Of a DNA stretch of 63,794 bases, positions 8,622 through 18,098 are shown in pieces (position 1 is the stretch's first letter; each line of letters starts with the position of its first letter). Under the pieces are notes generated by a model. That model was not told the DNA's origin. It was given only the letters and a program-made list of their open reading frames with translations, and searched no databases. A program made the position numbers and the translations under genes. Source of the stretch: Xanthomonas maliensis (GTDB taxonomy: Bacteria; Pseudomonadota; Gammaproteobacteria; Xanthomonadales; Xanthomonadaceae); assembly GCF_009192945.1 (NCBI RefSeq), contig NZ_NSET01000034.1, positions 1-63,794 on the forward strand, given 5' to 3'.

Positions 8622-11420
8622 TCACGCGTTCACCGGCGCCAGCGCCTGGCCTTTGCGCATGGCCTGCAGCAGACATTCGACGCAGACCGATGCGGGAAAC
8701 GCGGGCAACGGATACGGCGCCTGCACCGGCCCCACGAACGACTTCTTGCTGGCATGCACGGCGATATTGCCCGGACAAGCAATCGTGATGTTGCCGCCTT
8801 CGATGGTCAGGCTGGCGCCGCCGGCGGTGGCCAGGTGGACGGTCTTTCCGGCGGCCAGTTCCAGTTGGGCGTTGGCGCTGACCAGCTGCAGGCCTTGCTT
8901 GGCCTGCACGCGGATGGCATCGCTCTGCGCCTGCAGCTCCAGCGGGCCTTCGCCGGCGACCACGCTCAGGCTGTGGGCCTCGCTCTGGCCGCCTTCGACG
9001 GCGGCGGCCAGCAGGCCGATCGCCTGGCCGCTGTGCAGGCGGGCGTTGCCGGCCACGGCGGTCTCGCTGTGCTGGCCGCTGGCCAGGGTCAGCGTCTCGC
9101 CCACGCTCCAGCTCAGCGCCTGCCCGGCCACCAGGCCGATGCCGGCCGGCGAGGCCAGGCCCAGCAGGGCGTCGCCGGTGTGCGGCAGGCGGTCCTGGCC
9201 GGGGGCGGTGCTGCGCTCGCTGGCCGCGGTGCGGGCGTCGTCGAACGCCGTGCCGGGGACGGCCGTGCTGGCACTGGTGCGCAAGGCGGTCAGCGGGGCC
9301 TGGTCGGGCACCAGCTGGGAGGCATTGGCCTGGCGCACGCCTTCGTGGGCGGCCAGCTTGACCGTGGCATGGGTGCCGGCGGCCTGGCTGAAGGTCTTGC
9401 CCAGGGTCTGCAGTTGGGTGAGCAGGGCCACCGGTTGCGCGGCGTCGCCGGCCGGGGATGCGTCCTGGTGCGCATAGCTGCTCAGCCACAGCCCGGACTG
9501 CCCGCGGACTGCGCCCCAGGCGTCGGTGCGCAGCTCGAAGCCTTCGCCGCGGAAGCTGCCGCGGTAGTTGTCGGCCTGGTGGATCAGGTGCCCCAGGCTG
9601 AGCTGGCTGGCCGCCTGGGTGGTGGCCAGCTGGGTGCGCAGTTGCTGGTCGCTGTCGTCGAACAGCAGCCGGGTATGGCCGCTGCCGCCCCATTCCTTGG
9701 ACTGCACCCCCCACAGTGCGCCGGGATGACGGTGGTTGTCGTCACCCGCGCCGGCCGCATGCCAGACCGGCGCATGGCCACCGGCCAGGTTGGCCTGGGC
9801 GCTGGGCGTGCTGTCGGCGGCCTGGGCGTAGATGCCGGTGTCGGTCTCGGCGCTCTTGCCACCAGGAGTGGCCGGCACGCCGGCTTCGCCGCGGCCGTTG
9901 TACAGCGCGCCCAGCACCACCGGGCGGTCGATGTCGCCTTCCAGGAAGCCGACCAGCACTTCCTGGCCGATGCGCGGCAGGAACTGGCTGCCCACGCCGG
10001 GGCCGGCATAGCGCTGCACCACCCGCAGCCAGGTGCTGTCGCTGGCGCCGCTATCGCCGCCGCCGTCCTGGAAGTGGAACTGCACGCGGATGCGGCCTTG
10101 CGCGTCGGCATAGACCTCCTGGCTGCCGCCGCCGTCGGCACCGACCACGCGCGCGCTCTGGTAGCCCGGCGCGGTGGGACGGGGGTTCAGGCGTGCGCCG
10201 GTGGCGTCGGCCAGCACCGGCCGCCATGGCCGGCTGCGCTCCACCGCCTGGAAGGCATTGGCGTAGCCCACCGCTTCGGCCTGCGTCCACACCTGCGGAT
10301 CGAGCGGGAGCTCGGCCAGCGGCGGGGCCGGCAAGGCCTGTGCGAGCGTGGTGCGCAGGTCCACCGGCAGGTTGTTGACAGCGGCGTGCTGGACCTCGGT
10401 CAGCAGCAGTTCCGGGGCCTGGCCGGGGAACTGGGTCACCGCGCACCAGGTGCCGGCGGTGAAGCTGCGCACGCTGCCGCGGCCCTGCCAGCCATGCCAT
10501 TGCGCTTCCTGCGCCTGCGCCATCAGGCCGGCGTAGCGCTCGGCCTCGCTGGCCGAGGCGAAGGCGTATTGGCCGACCGGGTCGTAGACCTCGCGCTGCG
10601 ACTGGCTGCCGCCGCCGGCCAGCGGCAACTGCGCGCTGGTGGCCTGGCGGCTGCGGTAGCTGTCGCTGAGCACGGTCAGCTGGGTGGCGCCCAGCCGCCG
10701 CACCTGGCCCAGCGCCAGCAGGCTGTCGCTGGCCTCGGTGGCATCGCTGCGATGGAAGCGCACCCCGCCGCCGGCGGCAGCGGTGGCGTCCTGCGGCTGC
10801 GCGCTGCTGTCGGCAAACAGCACCAGCACGTGCCCGGCCGGCGCCTGCGCATCGTGCTCCAGCCGCCAGCCCAGGCCTTCTTCGGCCAGCAGGCGCTGCA
10901 CGAAGGCCAGGTCGCTCTCGCGGTACTGCACGCAGTAGCTGCGCGGACGGGCGGCGGCCAGGAAGCCGGACACCTCCTCGCTCCAGCGCCACTGCGCCTG
11001 CGGCGCATAGCCGGCGAACACCGCCTCGACGATCTCCATCGGCGTGCGGTCCTGAAATACCCGGCTGTGGCGCCCGCGCGAGAGCCACCAGGTCCAGCCG
11101 ACCAGGCGCACGCGGTAGCGGGCCAGCCCGCCGTCGCTGCCCAGCAGCGCCGCCTCGTTGATCAGGAAGGCGCGCGCGATCTCGCCGCCATCGGCGCCGC
11201 GGGTGATCAGGCTGGCACGCTGGCCCAGCCAGTCCTCCAGCGGCAGCGCGACGTCGGTGCTGAGCACGTCGATCCACAGGTCCACCCCGTCGGACAGGGT
11301 GTCGCGGCCTTGCCAGCGCTCCACCACCACCGGGGGCGATTGCGGCAGTTCCAGCCGATGCAGGCGCTGCGCCGCGCTCAGTTGCGCCACGGCGCTCGTC
11401 AATGCTGCCAATGCGTCCAT
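8622..11420 (-). CDS. vgrG: T6SS spike protein VgrG with DUF2345 C-terminal domain
   Basis: A 932-residue VgrG. The N-terminal gp27-like base spans roughly residues 20-350. The gp5-like OB-fold spans about 415-510, with STWLRVVQRYAGPG and GSQFLPRIGQEVLVGF. A short linker (about 515-560) follows, then the C-terminal DUF2345 region with HRHPGALWGVQSKEWGG, GSFRGEGFELRTD and repeated beta-helix-like sequence. It trimerises as the puncturing spike on the Hcp tube and carries effectors. No separate enzymatic extension is visible. It is the first gene of the island. The start is ATG 11420 (a GTG lies just before); neither has a strong ribosome site. No core T6SS genes are in the window, so it must work with a distant apparatus. 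Confidence 0.93.
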   Translation of the reverse strand: MDALAALTSAVAQLSAAQRLHRLELPQSPPVVVERWQGRDTLSDGVDLWIDVLSTDVALPLEDWLGQRASLITRGADGGEIARAFLINEAALLGSDGGLARYRVRLVGWTWWLSRGRHSRVFQDRTPMEIVEAVFAGYAPQAQWRWSEEVSGFLAAARPRSYCVQYRESDLAFVQRLLAEEGLGWRLEHDAQAPAGHVLVLFADSSAQPQDATAAAGGGVRFHRSDATEASDSLLALGQVRRLGATQLTVLSDSYRSRQATSAQLPLAGGGSQSQREVYDPVGQYAFASASEAERYAGLMAQAQEAQWHGWQGRGSVRSFTAGTWCAVTQFPGQAPELLLTEVQHAAVNNLPVDLRTTLAQALPAPPLAELPLDPQVWTQAEAVGYANAFQAVERSRPWRPVLADATGARLNPRPTAPGYQSARVVGADGGGSQEVYADAQGRIRVQFHFQDGGGDSGASDSTWLRVVQRYAGPGVGSQFLPRIGQEVLVGFLEGDIDRPVVLGALYNGRGEAGVPATPGGKSAETDTGIYAQAADSTPSAQANLAGGHAPVWHAAGAGDDNHRHPGALWGVQSKEWGGSGHTRLLFDDSDQQLRTQLATTQAASQLSLGHLIHQADNYRGSFRGEGFELRTDAWGAVRGQSGLWLSSYAHQDASPAGDAAQPVALLTQLQTLGKTFSQAAGTHATVKLAAHEGVRQANASQLVPDQAPLTALRTSASTAVPGTAFDDARTAASERSTAPGQDRLPHTGDALLGLASPAGIGLVAGQALSWSVGETLTLASGQHSETAVAGNARLHSGQAIGLLAAAVEGGQSEAHSLSVVAGEGPLELQAQSDAIRVQAKQGLQLVSANAQLELAAGKTVHLATAGGASLTIEGGNITIACPGNIAVHASKKSFVGPVQAPYPLPAFPASVCVECLLQAMRKGQALAPVNA
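9313..10412 (-). repeat. Direct repeat shared with the vgrG fragment at 1-1205
   Basis: The vgrG segment coding for about residues 336-703 is repeated in direct orientation at 1-1205. The main difference is an indel of about 105 bases in the linker after the OB-fold. The copies bracket the effector-immunity cassette and are long enough for homologous recombination. Confidence 0.88.
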
Positions 11421-11656
11421 CACCGATTCTTCGTCTCATCGCGGGTGCAAGCGGATGCGGCACGCTAGCAGCACTTGCATCGCAGGACTATCGGATTTTC
11501 CTGATTTTTCCCTATCTTCGGACCGAAGGTCGCGCCATGACGCAGCATTCACGCACTCGGCGGTCGTTCTCGACGGCCCTTCGGGCGCTGGCCGCCGATT
11601 CGCGCGACGCCAAACCACGTCCCCAACAGGCCACGCGGCAGGTGCCGGGCGGCCCC

Positions 11657-14600
11657 TCAGGCGTGGCCGCCGACCGAAGGCGTCCGCGCCTCCAGCGCTT
11701 CCAATTCGCGGGCAACCGCTTCAGGCGACTTGGTGTAAGGCGCAATCAACGCGTAGAACGCCGGCACCACGTACAGCGACAGCAGCGTGGACAACGACAC
11801 ACCGAAGATCACCACCACGCCGATAGTGGCGCGACTGGCCGACCCCGGGCCGCCGGCGACCACCAGCGGAACGGCACCGACCACCGTCGCAATCGACGTC
11901 ATCAGGATCGGCCGCAGGCGCACCGAGGCCGATTCGACGATGGCCTGATGCACGCTGCGTCCCTCATCGCGCAACTGATTGGCGAATTCCACGATCAGGA
12001 TGCCGTTCTTGGCCGCCAGTCCAACCAGCATGACGATGCCGATCTGACTGAACAGGTTGAGCGTGCCGCCGGTCACCCACAGCCCCACCAGCGCACCCAG
12101 CACCGCCAGCGGCACGGTGAGCATGATCACCAGCGGATGCGCGAAGCTTTCGAACTGCGCCGCCAGCACCAGGTAGACCACCAGCAAGGCCATGCCGAAG
12201 GTCAGCACCACGGCGCTGCCGGAACGTTGGTACTCGCGCGATTCGCCCTTCCAGTCCAGTTGCGCGTACTCGGGCAATTCCTCGCGCGCGACCTGTTGCG
12301 ACCAGGCGATTGCCTCGCCCAGCGGATAGCCCGGCGCCAGGCCGGCGCTGATGGTGATGGCGCGCAGCCGGTTGAAGCGGTTCAAGGTGCCGGCTTCGGC
12401 CACCTCGCTGAGGGTGACCAGGTTGGACAGCGGAATCAGCTCGCCGCGCGTGGAGCGCACGCGGATGGCAGTGAGATCTTCCGGTGCCATGCGGCCCTCG
12501 CGTCCGGCCTGCAGCATGACGTCGTATTCCTCGCCGTTGTCGACGAAGGTGGTGACGCGGCGTGAGCCCATCATCGCTTCCAGCGCACCGCCGATCGCGG
12601 TGACCGGCACGCCCAGGTCGGCGGCGCGCAGGCGGTCGATGTTGACGCGCATCTGCGGCCGGGTTTCCTTGTAGTCGGAGTCCGGACCGACCAGGCCAGG
12701 GTTGGTCTCCATGCGCTGCAGGATGCGATCGCGCCACTGCGCGATCTCGGCGTAGTCCGGACCACCCAGCACCAGCTGGAACGGCTGGCCGCGGCTGCGC
12801 ACCAGACCACCACTGACCTGGGTGCGGGCACGCACGCCGCTGAGCACGGCCAGTTTTTGCTGCACCTCGTCGGCCACCTCGGTGGTCGGCCGGGTGCGCT
12901 GTTCCCAGTCCTGCAGGAACACGCTGACGCGACCGGTATGCATTTCCTCGCTGCTGCCGAAGCCGCCAGGCACGCGTGGATTGGCGCGCACGATCGGCTT
13001 GCCGGGTCCGACATAGGGGCCAAGGATGCGCTCGACCTGGTGCATCTGCCCGACCGTGTAATCGAAGCCGGCGCCTTCCGGGCCGTCGATCAGGATCTGG
13101 AAATTGCCGCGATCCTCGGCCGGCGCCAGCTCGGAAGGAATGCGTCCGAGCAACCAGGCGCTCGCCGCCAGCGCGGCCAGCATCAAGCCGGCGAAGATCC
13201 AGCTGCGGTGCACGTGCCGCTCCAGCGAGCGACCATACGCGCGCGACACCGCCTCCATGCGGCCATTGAAGCAGGCGTGGAAGCGATTGGGCCGGGCGTG
13301 ATCATGCGCACGCAGCAGCTTGGACGACATCATCGGCGTCAGCGTCAAGGCCACGAAGGCGGAGATCGCCACCGCCGCCGCCAGCGCCACCGCCAGCTCG
13401 CGGAACAGCCGGCCGGTATTGCCCTGCAAAAAGCCCACCGGCAGGAACACCGCCACCAGCACGGCGGTGGTGGCGATCACCGCGAACGCCACCTGCGCGG
13501 TGCCCCGCCGCGCCGCCACCAGCGGCGGCTCGCCCAGGTCGATGCGGCGCTGGATGTTTTCCACCACCACGATCGCATCGTCCACCACCAGGCCGATACA
13601 CAGCACCAGCGCCAGCAGGGTCAGCAGGTTGATCGAGAAGTCGAAGGCGTACAGCGCGATGAAGGCGGCGATCAGGCACACCGGCACCGTCACTGCGGGA
13701 ATCAAGGCGGCGCGCGCACTGCCCAGGAACACCCAGATCACCACCAGCACCAGCACCACCGCCTCGATCAGCGTGTGGTAGACCCGCTCCACCGCCGCGT
13801 CGATGAAGGTGGTGGTGTCGAAGGCGACGAAGATGTTGGTTCCCTTGGGCAAGGTCTTCTGGATGTCTTCGGCGCGCGCGCGCGCCTCGCGCGCTACGTC
13901 CAGCGCGTTGGCGGTGGAGTTGCGCACGATGCCCAGGCCGACGTTGGGCACGCCGTTGCTTTGGAAATAGGCGCGCCGCTCGGCCGAGGTCAACTCGACC
14001 CTGGCCACGTCGCCCAGCCGCACCACATAGCCACCCTCGCCCTTGCTCAACGGCAGCTTGGCGAAGTCTTCCGGCTTGAGATAGCTGCGCTCCACGCGCA
14101 AGGTGAAGTCGCGCTGCGCCGATTCGATGCTGCCGGCCGGCAGTTCGACGTTCTCGCTCTGCAGCGCGGCTTCGACGTCGGCCACGGTCAAGGCGCGCGC
14201 GGCCAACTGGTCGCGATCCAGCCAGATCCGCATCGCATAGCGCTGGCGTCCGCCAATGCGCACCTGCGCCACGCCATCCAGGCTGGAGAAGCGGTCCACC
14301 ACGTAGCGCTCGGCGTAGTCGGACAGCTGCAGCGTATCCATCGAGCTGGAGCTCATGTTGAGCCACAGGATGGGATCGGCGTCGGCCTCCACCTTGGAGA
14401 TTTCTGGTGGACGCGCCTGGTCGGGCATGCGGTCGGAGACGCGGCTGACTGCATCGCGCACATCGTTGGCGGCCGCTTCCACATCGCGCGTGGGGGCGAA
14501 CTCGATGCTGATGTCCGAGGACCCATTGCGGCTGCGCGCCTCGATGGTCTCGATGCCTTCGATGCCGGCCAACGCATCCTCCAGCACCTGGGTGATGCGA

Positions 14601-14782
14601 CTTTCCACCACCGCCGCCGAGGCACCGGTGTATTCGACATCCACCGAGACGATCGGTGGATCGATCGCCGGCAGCTCGCGCAAGGTGAGGCGGGTGAACG
14701 ACATCACGCCCAGCACGATCAGCAACAGGCTCATCACCACCGCCAGCACCGGGCGGGTGATGGAGATGTCGGACAGTTTCAT
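11657..14782 (-). CDS. RND efflux transporter permease (HAE1 family)
   Basis: A 1041-residue inner-membrane proton antiporter of the AcrB/HAE1 type. It has the starting signature MKLSDISITRPVLAVVMSL, two groups of membrane segments (near 10-30 and 340-490, then 530-550 and 850-1010) with two large periplasmic loops, and the segment LVVDDAIVVVENIQR in the fourth helix, where the proton-relay aspartates sit. Length is normal. It overlaps the membrane fusion gene by four bases (ATGA), so the two form one operon. No outer-membrane channel gene is adjacent; a TolC-like protein from elsewhere is presumably used. Substrates cannot be told from the sequence. Confidence 0.93.
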   Translation of the reverse strand: MKLSDISITRPVLAVVMSLLLIVLGVMSFTRLTLRELPAIDPPIVSVDVEYTGASAAVVESRITQVLEDALAGIEGIETIEARSRNGSSDISIEFAPTRDVEAAANDVRDAVSRVSDRMPDQARPPEISKVEADADPILWLNMSSSSMDTLQLSDYAERYVVDRFSSLDGVAQVRIGGRQRYAMRIWLDRDQLAARALTVADVEAALQSENVELPAGSIESAQRDFTLRVERSYLKPEDFAKLPLSKGEGGYVVRLGDVARVELTSAERRAYFQSNGVPNVGLGIVRNSTANALDVAREARARAEDIQKTLPKGTNIFVAFDTTTFIDAAVERVYHTLIEAVVLVLVVIWVFLGSARAALIPAVTVPVCLIAAFIALYAFDFSINLLTLLALVLCIGLVVDDAIVVVENIQRRIDLGEPPLVAARRGTAQVAFAVIATTAVLVAVFLPVGFLQGNTGRLFRELAVALAAAVAISAFVALTLTPMMSSKLLRAHDHARPNRFHACFNGRMEAVSRAYGRSLERHVHRSWIFAGLMLAALAASAWLLGRIPSELAPAEDRGNFQILIDGPEGAGFDYTVGQMHQVERILGPYVGPGKPIVRANPRVPGGFGSSEEMHTGRVSVFLQDWEQRTRPTTEVADEVQQKLAVLSGVRARTQVSGGLVRSRGQPFQLVLGGPDYAEIAQWRDRILQRMETNPGLVGPDSDYKETRPQMRVNIDRLRAADLGVPVTAIGGALEAMMGSRRVTTFVDNGEEYDVMLQAGREGRMAPEDLTAIRVRSTRGELIPLSNLVTLSEVAEAGTLNRFNRLRAITISAGLAPGYPLGEAIAWSQQVAREELPEYAQLDWKGESREYQRSGSAVVLTFGMALLVVYLVLAAQFESFAHPLVIMLTVPLAVLGALVGLWVTGGTLNLFSQIGIVMLVGLAAKNGILIVEFANQLRDEGRSVHQAIVESASVRLRPILMTSIATVVGAVPLVVAGGPGSASRATIGVVVIFGVSLSTLLSLYVVPAFYALIAPYTKSPEAVARELEALEARTPSVGGHA

Positions 14783-15843
14783 CGCGGCGCCTGCGCAGCG
14801 GCCGGCGCGCTGGGCTGGTCGGCCACCGTCAGGCCGGGGCGCAGCTTGCCGGTGCCATCGACGACGATGCGCTCGCCGGGCGTCACGCCCTCGAGGATCT
14901 CGACCTTGCCGTCGCGGCGCTCGCCCAGGCGCACATCGGCGCGCTCGACCGTGCGATCGGGCTTGACCCTGAACACGAAGGACTCACGGCCGACCTGCAC
15001 CACCGCGATTTCCGGGATCACCACCGCCTGCCGCGCCGGCTGGAACAACCGCACGTCCAACAACATGCCCGGGCGCAGGCGGCGTTGGCCATTGGGAAAA
15101 TCCGCGCGCACGGTGACCGAGCGGGTGCTCTCGTCGATGCGCGAATCGATCGCTGCCACCGTGCCCTCGAACTGTTCGCCGGGATAGGCCGCGGCAGTGC
15201 CACTGACCGCGTTGCCGAGCTGGACCAAGCCGAACTGCGACTCCGGCACCTGGAAGTCGACGTACATCCGCTCCACGTCGTCCAGGGTGGCAATCACCGT
15301 GCTGGAGGTGATCAGCGAGCCGGGGCTGACCTGGCGAATGCCGAGCACGCCGGAGAACGGCGCCCGCACCTCGCGGTCGGTGATCTCCGCACGCATCTGC
15401 TGCACCCGCGCCAGCGCCGCATCGCGCAGCGCGCGCTGGGTATCGACGGTGGATCTGGCCACCAACTGCTGGCCAAGCAGGCTCTGCTGACGCCGGAACA
15501 ATTGTTCGGCCTCTTCGTAGGTCGCCTGCGCCGCAGTGAGCGCGGCCTGTTGCGAATTGCCGCGCAGCCGCAGCAGCAACTGCCCGGCCTTGACCTCGTC
15601 GCCGCTATCGAAATTGACCTGCTCGACCACGTCGCTGACGGCAGCGGTCAACGCCACCGATTCGCGCGCCCGCACCGTGGCGATCGATTGCACGGTGGAA
15701 TTCCAGGGCTGGGTGGCAACCAGCTGCAGCGTGACGGGAACGGGCTTGGCGGCCGGCGGCGTACTGGCCTGGCGGTCGCAAGCGCACAGGGCGGCGGCCA
15801 CGAGGAGCGCGGCGCCAAAGCGCGCGCTGGGTCGAACGAGCAT
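14779..15843 (-). CDS. RND efflux membrane fusion protein
   Basis: A 354-residue periplasmic adaptor. It has a lipoprotein-type signal (AALCAC, Cys near residue 22), a lipoyl/barrel-sandwich half (VNFDSGDEVKAGQLLLRL), a coiled-coil hairpin near residues 95-150 with Gln/Arg/Ala-rich helices, the second lipoyl half (APFSGVLGIRQVSPGSLI), then beta-barrel and membrane-proximal domains. It bridges the RND permease and an outer-membrane channel. It is the first gene of the pair, with its stop overlapping the permease start. No regulator gene is next to it; the 119 bases upstream separate it from the end of cysNC, which runs the same way. Confidence 0.92.
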   Translation of the reverse strand: MLVRPSARFGAALLVAAALCACDRQASTPPAAKPVPVTLQLVATQPWNSTVQSIATVRARESVALTAAVSDVVEQVNFDSGDEVKAGQLLLRLRGNSQQAALTAAQATYEEAEQLFRRQQSLLGQQLVARSTVDTQRALRDAALARVQQMRAEITDREVRAPFSGVLGIRQVSPGSLITSSTVIATLDDVERMYVDFQVPESQFGLVQLGNAVSGTAAAYPGEQFEGTVAAIDSRIDESTRSVTVRADFPNGQRRLRPGMLLDVRLFQPARQAVVIPEIAVVQVGRESFVFRVKPDRTVERADVRLGERRDGKVEILEGVTPGERIVVDGTGKLRPGLTVADQPSAPAAAQAPR

Positions 15844-15962
15844 CAGAGCATCCTGGCGAGGTACGACGGAAGTTTACCGACCCAGCCGCCACGAGGTGGG
15901 CGGAAAGGACGGCCTTCGCACCATGACCAAAGACCCTTGCCGTCGATGCCACGATGCGTTGG

Positions 15963-18098
15963 TCAGCGCTCCAGGCCGAGATACTCCAGCACCTGCCGCG
16001 CCAATGCCTCCACATTCTCACCATCGGCGTGAAGATGGATTTCCGGATCGGACGGCGCCTCATACGGCGAGTCGATGCCGGTGAAATTGGGAATCTGCCC
16101 CGCGCGCGCCTTGCGGTAAAGACCCTTGACGTCGCGTGCCTCGGCGACCGCGAGCGGCACATCGACGAAGACTTCCACGAACTCGCCTGGCGCGAAGCGC
16201 TCGCGCGCCAACTGGCGCTCGGCGCGGAACGGCGAGATGAAGCTGACCAGCACGATCAAGCCAGCGTCGGTCATCAGCCGCGCCACCTCGGCCACGCGGC
16301 GGATGTTCTCCACCCGGTCTTCGTCGGTGAAGCCGAGATCGCGGTTGAGCCCGTGGCGCACGTTGTCGCCGTCCAGCACGAAGGTGTGGTAACCGAGCGC
16401 ATGCAGTCGCCGGTCGACCAGATTGGCGATGGTCGACTTGCCGGCGCCGGACAGTCCGGTGAACCAGAGCACGCGCGAGGCCTGCCCCTTGATGCGGGCG
16501 CGGGCTTCACGATCCACATCCAGGTGCTGCCAGTGCACATTGCCGGCACGGCGCAGCGCGAACTCCAGCGTACCGGCCCCCACAGTGGCATTGCTCTGGC
16601 GATCGATCAGGATGAAGCTGCCGAGCACGCGATTGCGCGCATACGGTGCGAATGCGATCGGCGCATCCAGCGCCAGGTTGCAATAGCCCACCTCGTTGAG
16701 TTCCAGCCGCTTGGCGGCCAATCGCTCCTGGGTGTTGACGTCGACCTTGTGCTTGATGTCGCTGACGCTGGCGGTGACCGTGCGCGTGCCGATCTTCAGC
16801 CAATAGGGACGGCCGGGCAGCAGCGCCGCATCGTCCATCCACAGCAGATGCGCGGCGAACTGGTCGGCGACTTCCGGCGGATCGTCGGCGGCGGCAATGA
16901 CGTCGCCGCGACTGATGTCGATCTCTTCGTGCAGGGTCAGCGTGACCGGCTGACCTGCATGCGCCTGCGCAATCTCGCCATCGGCGCCCAGCACCTTCGC
17001 CACGCGCGCACGGCGCCCGGACGGCACCACCACCACCGCGTCGCCCGCACGCACCTGGCCAGCGACGATCGTGCCGGCGTAGCCGCGAAACTGCGAATCG
17101 GGCCGATTCACCCACTGCACCGGCAGCCGCAGGCCGCTGGCGGCCACGTCCGTCTCCAACTCCAACGCGTCCAGATGCTGCAATAGGGATGGCCCCTGGT
17201 ACCACGGCATCTGGGTGGCGGGACTGGACAGATTTTCGCCAGCCAAGGCCGACAACGGGATGCATTGCACCTGCGAGATGCCCAACTGCACGGCCAGCGC
17301 GCGATAGCTGTCGGCGATGTCGGCAAACACCTGCGCGTCGTAGCCGACCAGGTCCATCTTGTTGACCGCCAGCACCACCTGACGGATGCCCAGCAGCGAG
17401 ACGATATAGCTATGCCGTCGTGTCTGCGGCAGCAAGCCCTTGCGCGCGTCCACCAGCACCACGGCGACATCCGCCGTGGAAGCACCGGTGGCCATGTTGC
17501 GGGTGTACTGCTCGTGCCCCGGGCAATCGGCGACGATGTACTTGCGATGGTCGGTGTCGAAGTAGCGGTAAGCCACGTCGATGGTGATGCCTTGCTCGCG
17601 CTCGGCCGACAGCCCATCCATCAGCAAGGCGTAGTCGATGTTCTCGCCTTGCGTGCCATGCCGGCGACTGTCGCTCTCCAGCGCCGCCAACTGGTCGTCG
17701 AACAAGCGCTTGCTGTCGTAGAGCAAGCGCCCGATCAACGTGCTCTTGCCATCGTCGACGCTGCCGCAGGTGATGAAGCGCAGCAGCGGCTTGGATTCGT
17801 GTTGCTGGAGGTAGGTGGAGAGGAGCCGGGACTCGGGACCCGGGACCCGGGACCCGGGAGGATCAAGAGCCGAGGCGGTGGCACTGTTGTCGTTCGCTGT
17901 TCGGGACCCGGGAAGATCAAAGGCAGCAGCGACCTTGCGCTCGTCGCTGCTGCTTTCTTGGGAGGCGGAAGGATCAACCGCGATAGAAACATCCGCAGCG
18001 TCGTGGCGCGCTTCCCGGGACGCGGGTCCCGGGTCCCGCGTCCCGGAATCACCGTGCTTCTCCCGAGTCCCGCCTTGCTCTGCCGACCCATCGCGCAT
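15963..18098 (-). CDS. cysNC: Bifunctional sulfate adenylyltransferase subunit 1 / APS kinase
   Basis: A 711-residue fusion. CysN GTPase (about residues 100-525): [15 protein letters not shown] (P-loop), [12 protein letters not shown] (G3) and NKMDLVG (G4), with EF-Tu-like barrels after. CysC APS kinase (about 535-711): [14 protein letters not shown] (P-loop), [13 protein letters not shown] and [11 protein letters not shown]. CysN with CysD makes APS from sulfate and ATP, driven by GTP; CysC phosphorylates APS to PAPS. The ATG overlaps the cysD stop (TGATG), which supports the annotated start. About 95 residues precede the normal CysN start and are encoded partly by GGGACCC repeats, giving low-complexity motifs such as GTRDPGP and PGSRVPGP. 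CysN normally begins near the [11 protein letters not shown] segment. Confidence 0.95.
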   Translation of the reverse strand: MRDGSAEQGGTREKHGDSGTRDPGPASREARHDAADVSIAVDPSASQESSSDERKVAAAFDLPGSRTANDNSATASALDPPGSRVPGPESRLLSTYLQQHESKPLLRFITCGSVDDGKSTLIGRLLYDSKRLFDDQLAALESDSRRHGTQGENIDYALLMDGLSAEREQGITIDVAYRYFDTDHRKYIVADCPGHEQYTRNMATGASTADVAVVLVDARKGLLPQTRRHSYIVSLLGIRQVVLAVNKMDLVGYDAQVFADIADSYRALAVQLGISQVQCIPLSALAGENLSSPATQMPWYQGPSLLQHLDALELETDVAASGLRLPVQWVNRPDSQFRGYAGTIVAGQVRAGDAVVVVPSGRRARVAKVLGADGEIAQAHAGQPVTLTLHEEIDISRGDVIAAADDPPEVADQFAAHLLWMDDAALLPGRPYWLKIGTRTVTASVSDIKHKVDVNTQERLAAKRLELNEVGYCNLALDAPIAFAPYARNRVLGSFILIDRQSNATVGAGTLEFALRRAGNVHWQHLDVDREARARIKGQASRVLWFTGLSGAGKSTIANLVDRRLHALGYHTFVLDGDNVRHGLNRDLGFTDEDRVENIRRVAEVARLMTDAGLIVLVSFISPFRAERQLARERFAPGEFVEVFVDVPLAVAEARDVKGLYRKARAGQIPNFTGIDSPYEAPSDPEIHLHADGENVEALARQVLEYLGLER
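17826..18046. repeat. Inverted pair of GGGACCC repeats inside cysNC
   Basis: The left member (17826-17858) has repeated gggAccc units. The right member (18013-18046) has the same unit in the opposite sense (gggTccc). A single unit lies at 17902-17913 and a partial one near 18061. The pair is about 155 bases apart and can fold into a long hairpin. The layout resembles REP doublets/REPINs. It lies in the 5' coding part of cysNC and stays in frame. Confidence 0.75.

Noticed and set aside
7737..11468. A 1243-codon plus-strand open frame opposite vgrG
   Set aside because: It runs antisense to vgrG and the adaptor, has Arg/Pro-rich composition without domains, and follows from high GC at third codon positions.
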